Shown: positions 24,376 to 37,116 of the stretch, in pieces
Numbering within the stretch: position 1 is the stretch's first letter
Layout: each line of letters opens with the position of its first letter
DNA from: Urechis unicinctus
Lineage: Eukaryota > Annelida > Polychaeta > Xenopneusta > Urechidae
NCBI GenBank assembly: GCA_034190875.2
Contig: CM067343.1
Coordinates: forward strand, 14,222,312 to 14,286,311
Direction: 5' to 3'
DNA length: 64,000 nucleotides
Notes under the pieces: model-generated
What the model saw: only the letters and a program-made list of their open reading frames with translations
What the model was told of the DNA's origin: nothing
The model's database searches: none
Position numbers and translations under genes: made by a program

Positions 24376-26226
24376 ATGGTGAGTCTTTTAATTCCTTCAT
24401 TTCTTATATGATTCTTTTTTCATTGGAGTTTTCGAATGTTATATAAAAAAAGAACCCGCCTCAATATAGTGAACACTATCGGTAAAATAGATTACCCGAG
24501 AAAACCCTGAGCCCTGAGGTAGCCCTACAAGACGTCCTGTTATATTTATATTACCGTTCGACCGGTGCTAACCCTGAGGCTGCGCATGTTCAAGCGTAAT
24601 AAAAACGATATTCTTGACTTGTTCGAAGTTGGATTATTTCATATGCAATTATCGGTGTTTTTTCATCACAAACTATTGGAAAATTCTTGAATGAACTCAT
24701 AGATTGTATTATAAATCAAGGGGCTGGGGTCTCACTCAGGACGTCTACGTTAACTGGTTATAGTGAACTGAAACATGGATTTGAATTGGCTGGTCGGTCG
24801 CTATCTTCTATGCATACATAAACCCTACAGAAGATAGCGGCCGGCCAATGCAAATCCCTGTGTACTGAAACGTCCGCGCCAGGAGTTTGGGGTGGTATGT
24901 ATCATCGTATGGGTTTGGACAAGGGACAGTAGACGGGTGGGGAGGTTCTGGTCCTGATTTGGGTTATTTTAAGTTTGTTGCAACCCACTTTGATAAGACT
25001 TATAGGCATGGTTTAGATTGTGTGTCTATAATTGTCTACTTTAACACCATGCTGGTGTTGTAGATGTCTTGGATAGCTGAAATAAATTTGGTGAAATTTA
25101 GTGACAGAGATGTCCTTAAATCTATATTATTTGCAAATTATTTGTGGCTGACTTTCGCAGGCTTTTGGCTCAAACACTGTAACATTATTGATTGAATTAT
25201 TCTTGTCAAGTTCATTAATTAATTAAATTGAACCAACCCACTTTCAAATTTAAAGGAAATCAGAACGCCAAGGAGGGGATCACGTACAAGAAGAGGCAGT
25301 GGAAGGGGTCGTGGTACAGATTCTGACAACCTGTGTGGAACTGAGGTTGGTTCCTATATTATTTGAATTTGATTCTTACCACCTTCTTAAAACAAGGTAC
25401 TTTTGGGCTTGCCTTACCTAATTGAATCACTTTGTCAGAATAGGTCCAATGTTGGACTTATCGAACCATATATTTCCGCTGGTTCTCATTTGTTTGTAGA
25501 CCTCGACAGGCCGAAAGCGGGTCAATCTTGTTTGCCGAGGCTACCTAGGCAACACACCAATAACTAACCAGACCCTACAGCAGAGTAGAGTGCCTGCTAA
25601 ATCTTTAGAGCTGTCACAGAAGGAGAAATTGAAGGTATTGTACAACTCAGCAGTTAGCACTCTTCAGCTGCTCCAAAAACCTTCATACCAATTTTTGTCA
25701 CAGAGAGAGATTTGCATTGGAGATATTCAATCCATCAAAATGAAGACTTTTTATGACTCGTATTTTCAGTAGTTAGTGTGGTGGCTGGATTTGGATGGGG
25801 TGCTGCAGTTGCTGGTTATACAGACAGCCACAGTTTGCGCTTACAATCACCCGACAACCCACACCGCCGAAAGAAGGATTCCACCCTCAAATCAACTACA
25901 ACTTCACCAGACTGTTACATCTGCCTTCAATGTAGGGAAATGCCTACCCCTGTGGAACGGCAATGTTGGACTAACAGCCCAGACTTTTGCACATATGCAC
26001 TACCTCAGATGGAAGGAGTTGTGCTTGACCCGATGGTCATTGAGGTTATTAACGGGTACCGGGTGGACTTGCTATGGGATGCGGTTGCCGAGGACAAAAA
26101 AAAGACACGGCGCCTATCAGCAATTAGTTCTGTGGATTCATGGATTTTTTGGGGGAATGCAACAGGAGAGTAACTCTCTCCTGTTGCGCATGGAAAATCA
26201 GAGACCTCTTCCTTGACAAGTATTGA
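24376..26226 (+). CDS. P2X7-type intracellular-domain protein, apparently frameshifted
   Basis: Exon model: ATG at 24376-24378 followed directly by GTGAGT; exon 25256-25345 (30 codons, phase 0-0), Arg/Gly-rich (RRGSRTRRGSGRGRG); exon from 25500, phase 0 in, ending at 25584 (donor AGA then GTAGAG) or running on to a stop at 25770-25772; last exon from 25770 after TATTTTCAG. The last exon holds a cysteine motif (CYICLQCREMPTPVERQCW), then VVLDPMVIEVI. It continues as RHGAYQQLVLWIHGFFG in the next frame and as RRVTLSCCAWKIRDLF in the third frame, ending in a TGA at 26224. This order matches the zinc-binding cytoplasmic ballast domain of the P2X7 receptor (family knowledge), here without channel membrane segments. 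The frame changes fall at A8 (26096-26103) and T6G5 (26145-26155). Either the gene is a pseudogene or the assembly has two homopolymer errors. The protein is probably nuclear or cytoplasmic (inference from the basic N-terminus). Confidence 0.7.
24777..24857. repeat. Hairpin in intron 1, about 30-bp stem
   Basis: The arm GGATTTGAATTGGCTGGTCG continuing GTCGCTATCTTCT faces AGAAGATAGCGGCCGGCCAA continuing TGCAAATCC, across a loop of about 19 bases, with one mismatch and one 4-base asymmetry. It could be a foldback element remnant or a microRNA-precursor-like hairpin. It lies in the first intron of the P2X7-domain gene. Confidence 0.6.
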
Positions 26227-26260
26227 CGGTATACAGGCTTAATACAAAATAGGTTTTGGT

Positions 26261-26266
26261 AATAAA
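26261..26266 (+). terminator. Polyadenylation signal AATAAA
   Basis: AATAAA occurs 35 bases after the TGA that ends the last P2X7-like reading frame. A second AATAAA lies at 26365-26370. Either could end the transcript; the position of the first supports the third-frame reading as the true C-terminus. Confidence 0.5.
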
Positions 26267-26379
26267 CTAAGCTTAAATGTTTGAATTCATAATTTTAATC
26301 AGGAAAAATGCACCTTGAACCTATGGGATAACCCGTTGTGTGGATTATAAATTGTACCTAGTCTAATAAAAAACCAATG

Positions 26380-27710
26380 ATACTACCCAATTTTGATACA
26401 ACGCTTCCCCCTATCGGTGATATATGTCGTCTATTTGTCATGCATGCTGTAACATATCAACAACGCAATGGTGACTTTGTTTTTATAAGCTGCGTTGTCC
26501 AAAGAATTATGAACACATTTTTTGTCAATTCGTCAAATGCAATGAACAGACACTTTTACCGGTCCTCTTGACGGTCAAAAACGAGTATTTTAAGTCCCTG
26601 CATTTAAACATTCAGGTTTACAAATTTGCGCATTACTGCTTTTTGGCAGGTTATTTGGCGTTGTCGTTAAAGTGGTTACAAATAAAAGCTTTTAGTCACC
26701 GGGTCAAATCATGGAAATATCACTGAAATGCGCGACAAGTGATTTAATTACATAAAAGGGGTTAATAATAGACTTGTGCATTGGAGGAAATTTCTGCTTT
26801 ATTCTATATGATTTCCGCTTGGGACAGAGATTAGCAATGCTTAATCAGACTGATTTTTGCCACCATCAGCAGATGGTTGTGCGATATCACAATTTGCTGT
26901 CGCATTGCTCGGGCCTTATTTTCTCTCATCTTAAAGGTATATGGGCGTTAGTCTTGGCCTCTAAACCGATGACCACGTCTTTGGATGTGCAAATAAAGCG
27001 AGTTTCTTTTAAATGTAGACACTTAAGCAGGTATGTGATCTGTAGAGCAACACGTCGGTATTCAGTTGTGACAAAAAAATAAAGGATATATCGAGAATCG
27101 TACTCATATGTTGATGAACGTTTCGTGAGAGACATTTGGAATATCATGTTGCTGTTGAGGCGAATTTGCGATGCACATCAATCCAATGGATGCATTGATG
27201 CTTCATACCGTGGCAAAAAAAGACCTTGAAGCCCATTTGGCAGTGATGGGTCTACGCAGATTTATCAAAGGACATTTCCAGTTAAAGCACAACACGAGTT
27301 TTCCAAAATCATAATTATCCTTCGTCGTTGTAGTCTGGATTAGATCAATAAGATGCAAAAAAGTCCTCCTCTATGGAGATGAATAACGCTGTCATGGATA
27401 TTACCACGGGTTCCTTGCAGGATGTCGATTAATTACATGTAAAGGTTCATAGGCTTTACGGTCTCATATATGCACACATATGCAGGCCGATTCGATTCCT
27501 TCAGATGCACAGGGTATTCATAATGCAACGAGATTTACGTTACATGTATCAAAAAAACTTTGCAGCTTCTTCGTCGTGTCAAAAATTTCACTTCCCCGAA
27601 TGCCTATCTATAAAGAGACATTCGTGTTAGAACGCAAGCTGCGTAGCGGCTCGCGTCTTAAGTAAAGACGTGACTTGTGGAATCTGGAAATAGCTTATTT
27701 CTTAAGTAAA
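26380..27710. other. No recognised feature
   Basis: Several 60-100 codon open frames lie on both strands without domains. One ATG frame from 27172 reads about 47 codons but has no supporting homology visible to me. Confidence 0.3.
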
Positions 27711-27861
27711 GACGTATATATATCGCAATATATATATAGCGCAAACTAAACATATATATATATATACGGCAAATATATGATATATACGTTATGCGCTATA
27801 TATAATATATAATATATGATATATCCGATATATATATATTTATATATACGTATATAATAAG

Positions 27862-27902
<41 letters not shown>

Positions 27903-27915
27903 ATATATGTATATG
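27711..27915. repeat. Degenerate TA-rich microsatellite
   Basis: TA runs are broken by CG-containing steps (for example TATACGTATA and CGATATATAT), with a purer TA stretch at about 27868-27900. Confidence 0.8.
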
Positions 27916-30900
27916 GGATATCAGCTTATTCAAATACTCTTAAATTCATTATAGAAAACTTAAGATTTGAACGGAGGATTTTTTTTACAAGAAATGCCAT
28001 AAATCTTTATTGAAATAACCCGTATCTTTTGAAACTTAAGACTTGAATAACGCCTTGGCGTACCATAACGTACCTAAGTTAAAATCCGCGTATCTTATAC
28101 TACCTAACTGATTGAAACGCTTCATCGTTAAACAAGCGTCCATACCTAGCCATCAGAGATGTCCAACGTACAGTTCATGACATACAAAAGCTGTGTATCT
28201 CAATTGTTTTTATAAATTATCGCGGGGCATCAGTTGATGATTCCGCTGTTTCCCGGATATTGTCAAAGGAGTTAACACCAGATCGAGAGCAGAGAGGATT
28301 ACAACATGCCTGAAACACATTTTGACACTACGGCTGTTTAGAGACATACATTATTAAAGCATGAAATATCTGGAACATCTATTTGAAATCTCTGCAGATT
28401 TGTCAAATACCGCTAACGAATCATCGATAATTTCATTGTAGGAAATTTTACATTACTGTCATTCCGAGTTTGGCCAATAAACTCTGACTTCTTCCATTAA
28501 CAACTGTGGAGAGCACAGACTTAGGTGGTAAAGCAGCCACAGACTTTGTCCCTAGATGAAGGTAAGCGTTAGGTTTAATATTCATTATACCGAGATCATT
28601 TATTTTACGATATTATCATTTTTTATTCAACGTAATTAGTGCACGCACACTTCACGAATCGTTTTTGACATTGAACATCATCAGTTTCAGCCATAAAAGA
28701 GTTCTCTGGGAATTTTCTTATTTGCCCTAAGATATGCTGCACGGCGACACTCAAATTTGAGCTGTATGCTATTGATAGAGATTAAAAAGGGCTGTGTGGC
28801 GATCCTCTTGTGCTCTCTTGAAACCATTATGCGCTGTACGATAGGGTCCATATAGGACGATATCACATATATTTTCAGATATTGACAGCTTATTTTCTTT
28901 GGTTAAAGATATACTGTGGGCGAACGCTTTAGTACTCTGTGATGATTGGCTCGGTCGCATGCGTAATTTCAACGACGAGAAGGGAGGACCAGTTTGCAGT
29001 TGTAGTGTCGTTATCCAGGTCAGAGTAACCTTTGACTTTGTTTGCAGTTACTTCGATTTTACTGTTTTTCAGCCAACAAGGAGCGCAAGAAGGGGTCATC
29101 ATGGATTCAAGGTTCGACAAGCACCTTGCTGTCAAAGCAACGCTTGTGCAATACTTCCACCAATAATTAAGCTGGATGAAATATCAAGTATATCACTCAT
29201 TAACTTATTTTGCCGTCCACTTTTCGTGGAAAATGAATCAAAAGGGAAACTCATGCAGGTGAAGGTGAATATTTCCCCCCCAGACATAACTAATGGTAGG
29301 CCGCGTCCCCCTGTTGACCACCTATTACAATTTCTGAACAATGGTGGATTTCATACGTGTCTGCATCGACCGTGCATTTTGTCTGCAATATCGCTCTGTC
29401 TGTGAACGCATAGCGGCACATCCTGTACCTAACCAAAATTCACGATGATGGGGAAGACTGGCATAAATTGCACAACCAGCAAACCATTGATCGCTTTCAT
29501 TATCGACGTCTTATAGGGGCTATTGTTGGCGGCTCTTATAGGCGGCTCTTATGAGAGGTCTCATTAGTCTAAACAGTAAGATGTACTATGGACTTGTCAT
29601 TGACACGTGTAAGGACGTATTGGCGGGGATAACTATCGACTTGTGTACCAGTTGGCGTGCGACAGGCGTTGTCTAAGAGCAGCTCGCGTGCAGACATTGC
29701 GGCATGGAATGAACAAGCAGTGTAATGAGCAGTTTTCTAGCTTTGTTAAGAAGTTTTCTTATCAGACAAAGTCATTTGACAGCATACTACACAAGTTGCG
29801 ATGTCAGCATACAGGATAGTTTGCTATCATACGCAGTTATTGAAAATCTACAAAAAAGTATGGTTTGCCTGAATCGACTGCGTTTAAATGTCAACGCATG
29901 AATCGGCTCATCAACTTAATGCACGCATAAATTAATTTACATTAGTAATGTCATGTGTACAAAAAAAATATTTGGAACCATTTTTTGCCTGGATGGAATT
30001 GTATGAAGGATATCAGCAGACAGCATTACATTTCCTTCCTATTGAAAAGCAGGTGTCAAAATCACGTAAACTGACTTGATCTCCACCCTCAACAGATAGA
30101 ATCCAAGATAATCGCAGCTATCAAAACATTGATTCTCTTTATAAGAGCAATTCCAAAGTTTCATTGCATATAGTGATACTTAGCATGCCAAGTCTTGATA
30201 TGCTCCGGACTATTTGGTTCTCTTAAAATCTAGCGCAATATCCCAAAGTACCTTGTAGCTGGCAGTGGTATATGTATTTGCGAAATACTATTGCGTCGAT
30301 GGGTAACAATGCACAAAATCCACTGCGCGAAGGCGGAAATTCCATGTCGTTTTAATCACTCGTTCAATAAGATCCTTGATATAATAGTCTCATTTGTTGT
30401 AAATTCAATACTTCTAATAGGCTATGGTTGAAAGGCAAGCACCACGATTTCGCTCGCACGAACCTTATCATGATGTATTTCATTAACGGATGACTGCCAT
30501 CACAGTTTTCCCTAATTGGATCCAAAGTGAAACCTTTCTGTGACCCCAATATTACTAGGCTGTGACCGGCGTGACCTTTATTCTAATGACCGCTATGACC
30601 TAACCGTTATCTTATCCAGCAACTACAACGAAATTTATTTTTCAAGGTTTGTTAAAATCTGATGTGTGTCTCATGCAGGGCAATGAATTATACCTTGAAG
30701 GGGGTCTGGGCCTGGAAAACCGCAAACAGCTACGTATAACAGCAGAAAACTAGTAAACAGCAACCATAGAAACTGCTTAAATGCATGCCGCTCGAGGAAA
30801 ACGTTTTGGTCATGCAGGCATTTGTCGTCTCTAGACCTGCAACAACACATTTTATGAAGTAGGTTGCATATATATAAAGATTAGCTGCTTGGCAGCTGCT

Positions 30901-33783
30901 TCCAAGGAGTGCAATAAACTCCACTTCGTTTATTAAAGGCGGCGCAGACGGAGCCGTTTAGTGCTAAGTTTTGTATGTAGACCAACTGTGCATCTCGCAA
31001 ACAAATTGAACGTTGTAGGCTAAGAGGCATTGGTGGCGACTGTGTTCAACCCTATGAATTTCTATAAAAAAGGTGCACATGTAGACCTAATAACACCTGT
31101 CGAGATGCAGCCGTTGAAAAGATAGACATATTGACTAACAGAAAATGGGGGCGAGTTTCTAATGGGTGATGTTTAGATCTTTTTGGTGTACTTGAATGAA
31201 AATATGAAGTCGAAATCGGTACAACGTTTAAGGTTGATATGCGGTATAAGTACGGACAGTAATGTCGTAGTTTGGAGTGTTGGTACAATTGCGAGACTTG
31301 TTGCTGGCTTCAGGGAAAGGGCCGAGTTTGAACGCGTCGCAGGGACGGGTGCTCACATGTACAACATCTTGTTACTGTTTGATTAATTCTTATTCATCAT
31401 AAATGGGACCCACATATCCTTATCGCTTAATATTTCAACTATTATACAGTAGTGCTAATTAATGTAGCATCGTTATATGCCACATTATGTTGTTACGTGC
31501 TTTGTGTGCAGGGAGCCGACATTATGGTTCGGAATATAAATATTGAGGGTCACCGAACTAGCCTATGCAGTATCATACCTCAACAATGACATCCGATTAG
31601 GTGCGGTAGTATGAGATAAGCACTGCCGTGACGTAGTAAAGCTTATTACACATCAAATAAGTACAACAGTAGTTTAACTTTACAGCTCTTGATTATTTTA
31701 AAGCTATATATAATGCGCTTATACGGAAATATAGCCGGTTTCAGTGTGAGCATTTATCTTCTTCTTTCTCCCATTACATCACTCCATGAGCATGTTGACA
31801 GACACTGCAAACTATAGTAGCATATATCAACACCTTGGTTGTGAAATTTAAAAACAATTGTCATTTAAAAGAAGTAATATATCCGCTATATGCGTAAATT
31901 AACACGCGGTTTTGTAATGGTTTTATAAAGAGTGGCACAAAACATTTGAAATGTAGTTCCCACGAATTTTCATATAATTGAGTTAAGCTTAACGTAATCT
32001 CGGAAGCATCACGACTTATACTTCGCCTTTCAGCGGCAAATTATTTCTGGTATTCCTCATCCTACTCCTTCCGACAGTGTAATAAAATCCACTCGATGGG
32101 GCCGTTTATATTTTATTGCATACATTTCATGGTAATATTGCTTTTGATCGAGCCACTGCACTACAGTATATCGCAGCCTTAATGTAGTCAGTGGATCATA
32201 AGCGAAGAATACGGTAGTTTGTTGCTGCGGGCGATTGATAATACAGTAAGAGATGCTAATGCTTTGCCTGACAACCATGTTATATTTGTGAACTCAAACA
32301 TGTTCATTTGAGACTTGCCTGGGAGTGGTATCCCTTACATTGAAATACGACTATTAACCTTAGGATGATTAAAAACTCATTGAAGTTCATCGCGGCTCTT
32401 CTCGTTCTGTTTATAATCGCTACCTCACACTGCATTTCATTATATTGAACAAACATAAGAAACAGTGATAGACTACACTATGAATCGAGTTTAATTATAA
32501 TCAGTGGCGTATGAACATAATTACATTTATTCGTAGGCCAATCCCTCTAACATCTAACAGATTATGTGAATGGATGGATAATGAGCTCGTTTCTCTCCAT
32601 GGTTGTTTCTTAACCATAATTGATTGATGTTCCGATGAATACAATAACCTATTACGACCCATTTGAAGGTATGCAGCGCTTGAAAACAATACACTATTAA
32701 TATCTTTGCGGTTATCAACCTACCGGATCCTATTTATCCATACATCCTCTCATCCCATCTAACGTGTAGCGGTTGTGGACATCATCTCTCGATTGCATTA
32801 TTTTATATAGATACTCATTTCGCTGGGCCTGCAAGCGTTGATGAACCGTCTTGTTAACGAATCGCTTTGTTGAACGTTGGAATAGCTTCAGTGCGGTGCA
32901 AGGGCTCCCCATCTTACCATGGCTGCACCTGCATGTGCCGTCTAGCAGTCTTTCGGACTATACGTAATATACGCTGGTAATATGTAAATTCAGGCACAGA
33001 TAACTGGGATAGGTGTGGTGGGCAACGTAAGCAAAAACAACATGGCTGACTATGGGCCCATGGTCAAAAGTTGACCATGCTCTACTTTTAGACCCGGGCT
33101 CGGGAGTCCCCTTAAACACTAACGGGCTCCTATGGGTTCTCTAAGGGCCTGAAAATACAGCCTTATCCACAATTAATGATGAAGATTATACACGATATCA
33201 CGTGTAGGCGTAGATAGTCTAGGATGGGGGACAAGGCAACGATCCGGCTCTCACCGTCCCCACATTAGGTGATATGCTAGTGGACATAGTGGGGCAGTGC
33301 GTGTTGTTTAAAATAAATCTTTGTGAGTACAGCCATCAGCAGGTACATCGGTTCATACCGTGACCTGATGCGCATCTATATTTGATCTGATGCGTTGCCC
33401 ACAGTAGCGCGACCTTTGCACAATAGCTGGATTTTGGACGATGGTGATTCGCATTTTTGCTCGTAAGTAGAAAACACAATTACAGAAACATACGTATAAT
33501 TACATCGTGGTTTGCACAATTAGGCTGGCCTTAATGTAGTCTCTTTCTCTGCAACACATGCTTTACATCGTTGCCCTTGTAAACAACATGTACGATGCAT
33601 TGCTAGACGATTATCTAGAAATATCGATATATATATCTAGAAATGTCTAACAATGACTGTATCTACGTGGAAATTATCTCAACCTCGTATCTCTTCCTAT
33701 ATCGAACAACTGAGATAAATAGCCTGAGCAGACACATATTGGAAAATCGATTCTAGGTTGCATTTTTAAAGAATAAAGGTCCA
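27916..33783. other. Long stretch without a defensible gene
   Basis: No domain was recognised. Items seen: ATGAAG directly followed by GTAAGC near 28556-28567, which would suit a first coding exon; a TTTTTCAG acceptor near 29071 followed by short open frames; an ATG-started minus-strand frame at 32730-32912 (60 codons, basic); and a plus frame at 31183-31386. None can be joined into a gene. A short tandem GGCGGCTCTTATAG/AGGCGGCTCTTATGAG lies near 29527-29555, and a small palindrome CATGGTCAAAAGTTGACCATG at about 33059-33079. Confidence 0.35.
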
Positions 33784-35005
33784 AAAAGAGCAATTTATTT
33801 TGCTCACTTAGTAGTATATGCGAGAGGCGCTGTGCATTCATGCTCTTGGCAAATCTAAATCACAAAGCGAGTATAGCGGAGATCGAAATTATTGATGTCC
33901 CTACAGTTATATTTATACAATTGAAAATAGCGGGGAACATGGTATAAAGGCGAATAATATTGAGGGATAATTAAACTACCTCATATCACATTAATTCACG
34001 TATTTCATGTAAATAAGGATTATTGGTTATGGTAAATCAGTCAATATTTATGCATCGCAGCAAACATGAGTTTAATGCTATGATGATTGTCCCGAAAACC
34101 ATCACAGCCTTTAATATCTCAGACGATACATGACAAATATTCACAGACTGTCTCAGCTAAACCCTTTAAGCGTTGCTGAAATCAAATATCTTTTCCAATT
34201 TGTCTAGCTTATTGCGCTTTCTGGGTCAACGCAGGCAATTCATTGGCGATAACTAAAGCGCTATGAATGTAGGAAAGCACAGGCCAAGCATCTTTTCACG
34301 ATGCTGTGAAGACTAGCTCTATTTGACGCAACAAATTACATTAATGCATGTCGGCGTCGAGCCAGTGACACGATAAATCAGACGGTCATCTAGTACTTTC
34401 CCTTATTAAAAGATTCTCCTAAGGTAGCAACATTCGCTTAAATCATTCACGCTATCAAAGCATGGCGATGCAGCAGCACAGTTTTTTTCACGATCAAAAT
34501 TCTTTGTTTAGAATCGATTCGATATAAGCTATGCAAAAGGTGCGGCGTCACATTTAATGATCTAATGGACCTGCGTTGCTCAAGTCATCGATAAACGGCA
34601 ATCATCGTGTATTTTATAAGGTCAACGCCCATGTATACGATTAATGTCATGCAAGAATGTAATGTATGAAAAAACGGATTTGAACATACTGATAATAGTG
34701 GAATAGACTTTGCTACATTATATTTCACAGTTTGTTGAGTTTCGTAATGGGACATTATTGTTCAGTTATCAAAAGCTTGGCGGATGCCCTAAATTGATTG
34801 GGCTGTCATGGAGTCATGGAACGCAATATGAACATCAACAAAAGCACTCATTGGTCGACTGTTTACACTCCGAACCAGAGTAGCAATGATAGATTGGTAT
34901 TATACAAGATAATGCAGACGGTTTGCAATTGAACACGAACCAGTAAGGAACAAATTACACGGATCCGGAAAAATCGTCACAAGTTCATTTAACCAAACCT
35001 GGCCC
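33784..35005. repeat. Repeat R3, left part
   Basis: Homologous to R1 at about 17867-19150 and to R2 at about 49782-50480, with many substitutions and small deletions. The match stops at TTCATTTAACCAAA, where R1 goes on with TTCATTTAACCATTT. The repeat resumes at about 38140, so a segment of about 3.1 kb lies inside this copy. Confidence 0.75.
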
Positions 35006-35218
35006 TATCAACTTAGATGAAACAAATACAGGTTTGTTGCCGATTCCAGACTGTAGTTCGGTGGTTGCAGCACATTGCTTGCATTTAAGATCTTCCAGTT
35101 CCGCTATTGAACTTTACACACTCGCGAACAGACATACCAGTCGCCAAACATAACCACAATATACAAACATACACGCAAACAAACATACATATATACATAC
35201 AAACATACGTACATGCAC

Positions 35219-35553
35219 ACACATACATACATACATACATACATACATACATACATACATACATACATACATACATACATACACATACATACATACATAC
35301 ATACATACATACATACATACATACATACATACATACATACATACATACATACATACATACATACATACATACATACATACATACATACATACATACATAC
35401 ATACATACATACATACATACATACATACATACATACATACATACATACATACATACATACATACATACATACATACATACATACATACATACATACATAC
35501 ATACATACATACATACATACATACATACATACATACATACATACATACATACA

Positions 35554-35582
<29 letters not shown>
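35219..35582. repeat. TACA (ACAT) tetranucleotide microsatellite
   Basis: About 90 tandem TACA units with a single CACA interruption near 35281. The long Tyr-Ile-His-Thr and Met-Tyr-Val-Cys frames on both strands are artefacts of the repeat. Confidence 0.97.
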
Positions 35583-35584
<2 letters not shown>

Positions 35585-35818
35585 TTACCTTCTTTTTACA
35601 TTAACATATAGAAGTGTATATCTGTGTTCGCTTACAAGTCTAATACAATGATTTTCATCATTTCTTTGTAATGTTTTTCAAAATGTTGATTAATAACACA
35701 CTAGCCAACTGGGCGCCGTTATTTATTGCACCGACATGCATAAGCGCTAAAAATCCACCGATTAGGTCCCACTCGGAAGAAAATACGAAGCCATCTTTTC
35801 GGTGTCATTTTACCTTAG

Positions 35819-35837
35819 TTGGCCGCTAGGGGGCAGG
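35819..35837 (+). promoter_or_regulatory. CTCF-like motif
   Basis: TTGGCCGCTAGGGGGCAGG closely fits the vertebrate and insect CTCF core (GGCCnCnAGGGGGCnC/G). It stands six bases before a CRE. A match by eye only; occupancy is unknown. Confidence 0.4.
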
Positions 35838-35842
35838 TTGCG

Positions 35843-35850
35843 TGACGTCA
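35843..35850. promoter_or_regulatory. Palindromic CRE (TGACGTCA)
   Basis: A full CREB/ATF site in a short CpG-containing patch, about 90 bases before a short acidic open frame. The arrangement resembles the start region of the P2X7-domain gene at 24.3 kb. Confidence 0.4.
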
Positions 35851-35937
35851 CACTTGCTGCACGGCCTCAAAAAGAATTTGACATCAAGCGAAAAGTGATT
35901 TTTGCGGTTTTAAGATTACACCTGTTTTCATTCAACC

Positions 35938-36135
35938 TTGTCGTCTGCTGATGAAAATAATGATACCCCGTTACATGACACTGGGGTAAATTATATCAAT
36001 AGCTATTTGTTTAATCCTATACGGGTGGGAGTTGAATCATCCAAGTCAGACTCGAAACATGAAACCTGCGAATTGGATTCAAAATCCGCTTCGGATGTAG
36101 AATCCATAAAAGATCTCGCCGAATTGTCAGTATAG
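35938..36135 (+). pseudogene. Acidic N-terminus-like open frame lacking ATG
   Basis: A 65-codon frame starting at TTG reads SSADENNDTPLHDT, then INSYLFNPIRVGVESSKSDS and a Ser/Asp/Glu/Lys-rich tail. The YLFNP stretch followed by acidic residues is loosely like the N-terminal YxFEP segment seen ahead of P2X7-type domains in invertebrate proteins (from memory of the family, weak). There is no in-frame ATG after the last upstream stop, and TTG at 35938 sits where an ATG would be expected. A GTATAG donor-like site overlaps the end. It is probably a relic. Confidence 0.3.
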
Positions 36136-36903
36136 AATTCCGTTTCCCAAAGCTTCATTGAACTATGTTAAAGGGTAATTGTTAGTATAAGTTGCCTAAC
36201 ACATTTACATATTCAGTAAGTTGAAGATGGTATGTTGACATAATTAGCAACTACAACCAATAGAACTTTGGTAGAAACATGTGGCTTTGTAAATGTACCC
36301 TCTGCGCATTTGATATCGAGGACATATTTTTTCATGTATTATATAAGTATTTCCCGTTTACATTCATTTCATGTGCCGCAAATGCAAAATATTAATGACA
36401 ATGTTATCTGTAATTATTAATCTGGTGCACGTTTAGCTGTCAACAACGCATCCCAGTCAACAAAATGAGAGAGAGAGCGTGTGTGCTGCCGAAGTTTGGA
36501 GAGAGTGATGGCTATAATGGAAGAACAGTCATGCATAAATCACCAAACCTCCGGGGTTTCCTAGAAAACTGCCTTAACAGACATGTGCTAGAAGCGTCCA
36601 AATTTTAGCTTATTCACATCGGTGGACCTGTTGAAGATGAGGTATCTACCAATGAGTAAGTTATATACTATTGCTACCAAAACGAACAATTTGTGGTTGA
36701 ACAATCCAATCATTTATTGCTGAAAGAACATCAATCCCCACGTGTAAAATATTCAGTGTTCACATTGATAATCAATAATATATTTCACATAATCATGAAT
36801 AAATAACACCACCAGAAACATTAAATCCAGAATTTTTTTATGCAACTTATTTCAAAACCCATTCACAATTAATCGATATTTTACTTCTGATCATCCGGGT
36901 ATC

Positions 36904-37116
36904 TTGCCTACCGCCTGTTTACATTCTGGGTATAGCACATACTGGGCAGAAGAAAAAGGAAAGGACTGCCAGTCTGCAAGGTCAAAACTATTAGAGTCTT
37001 TCCCTGATCCGGGTGGCAAATACAGGCTAGCTACAATGGAGCTGAAGAAGATTTCAGTCAGCACCTACAAGAATTTTATTTTCATGTTTCTCGAGCAGGG
37101 AAGCATTAGGTGGTGA
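36904..37116 (+). pseudogene. Unrecognised coding-like fragment
   Basis: A 70-codon frame without a believable start contains TYWAEEKGKDCQSARSKLLE and SFPDPGGKYRLATMELKK. An AG at 36935-36936 could serve as an acceptor in phase 2. The FPDPxGxY stretch recalls the end of P2X7-type domains (IRxxFPxxxGxYxGF), but the preceding Trp and His motif is missing, so I do not assign it. It ends TGA at 37116. Confidence 0.25.

Noticed and set aside
28556..29405. ATGAAG/GTAAGC first-exon candidate and downstream acceptor-led frames
   Set aside because: No consistent phase or recognisable protein sequence could be assembled.
35085..35611. Open frames of up to 165 codons on both strands with YIHT or MYVC periodicity; also considered as a CRISPR-like array
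   Set aside because: A pure TACA tetranucleotide repeat with no spacers; open in several frames because the unit contains no stop.
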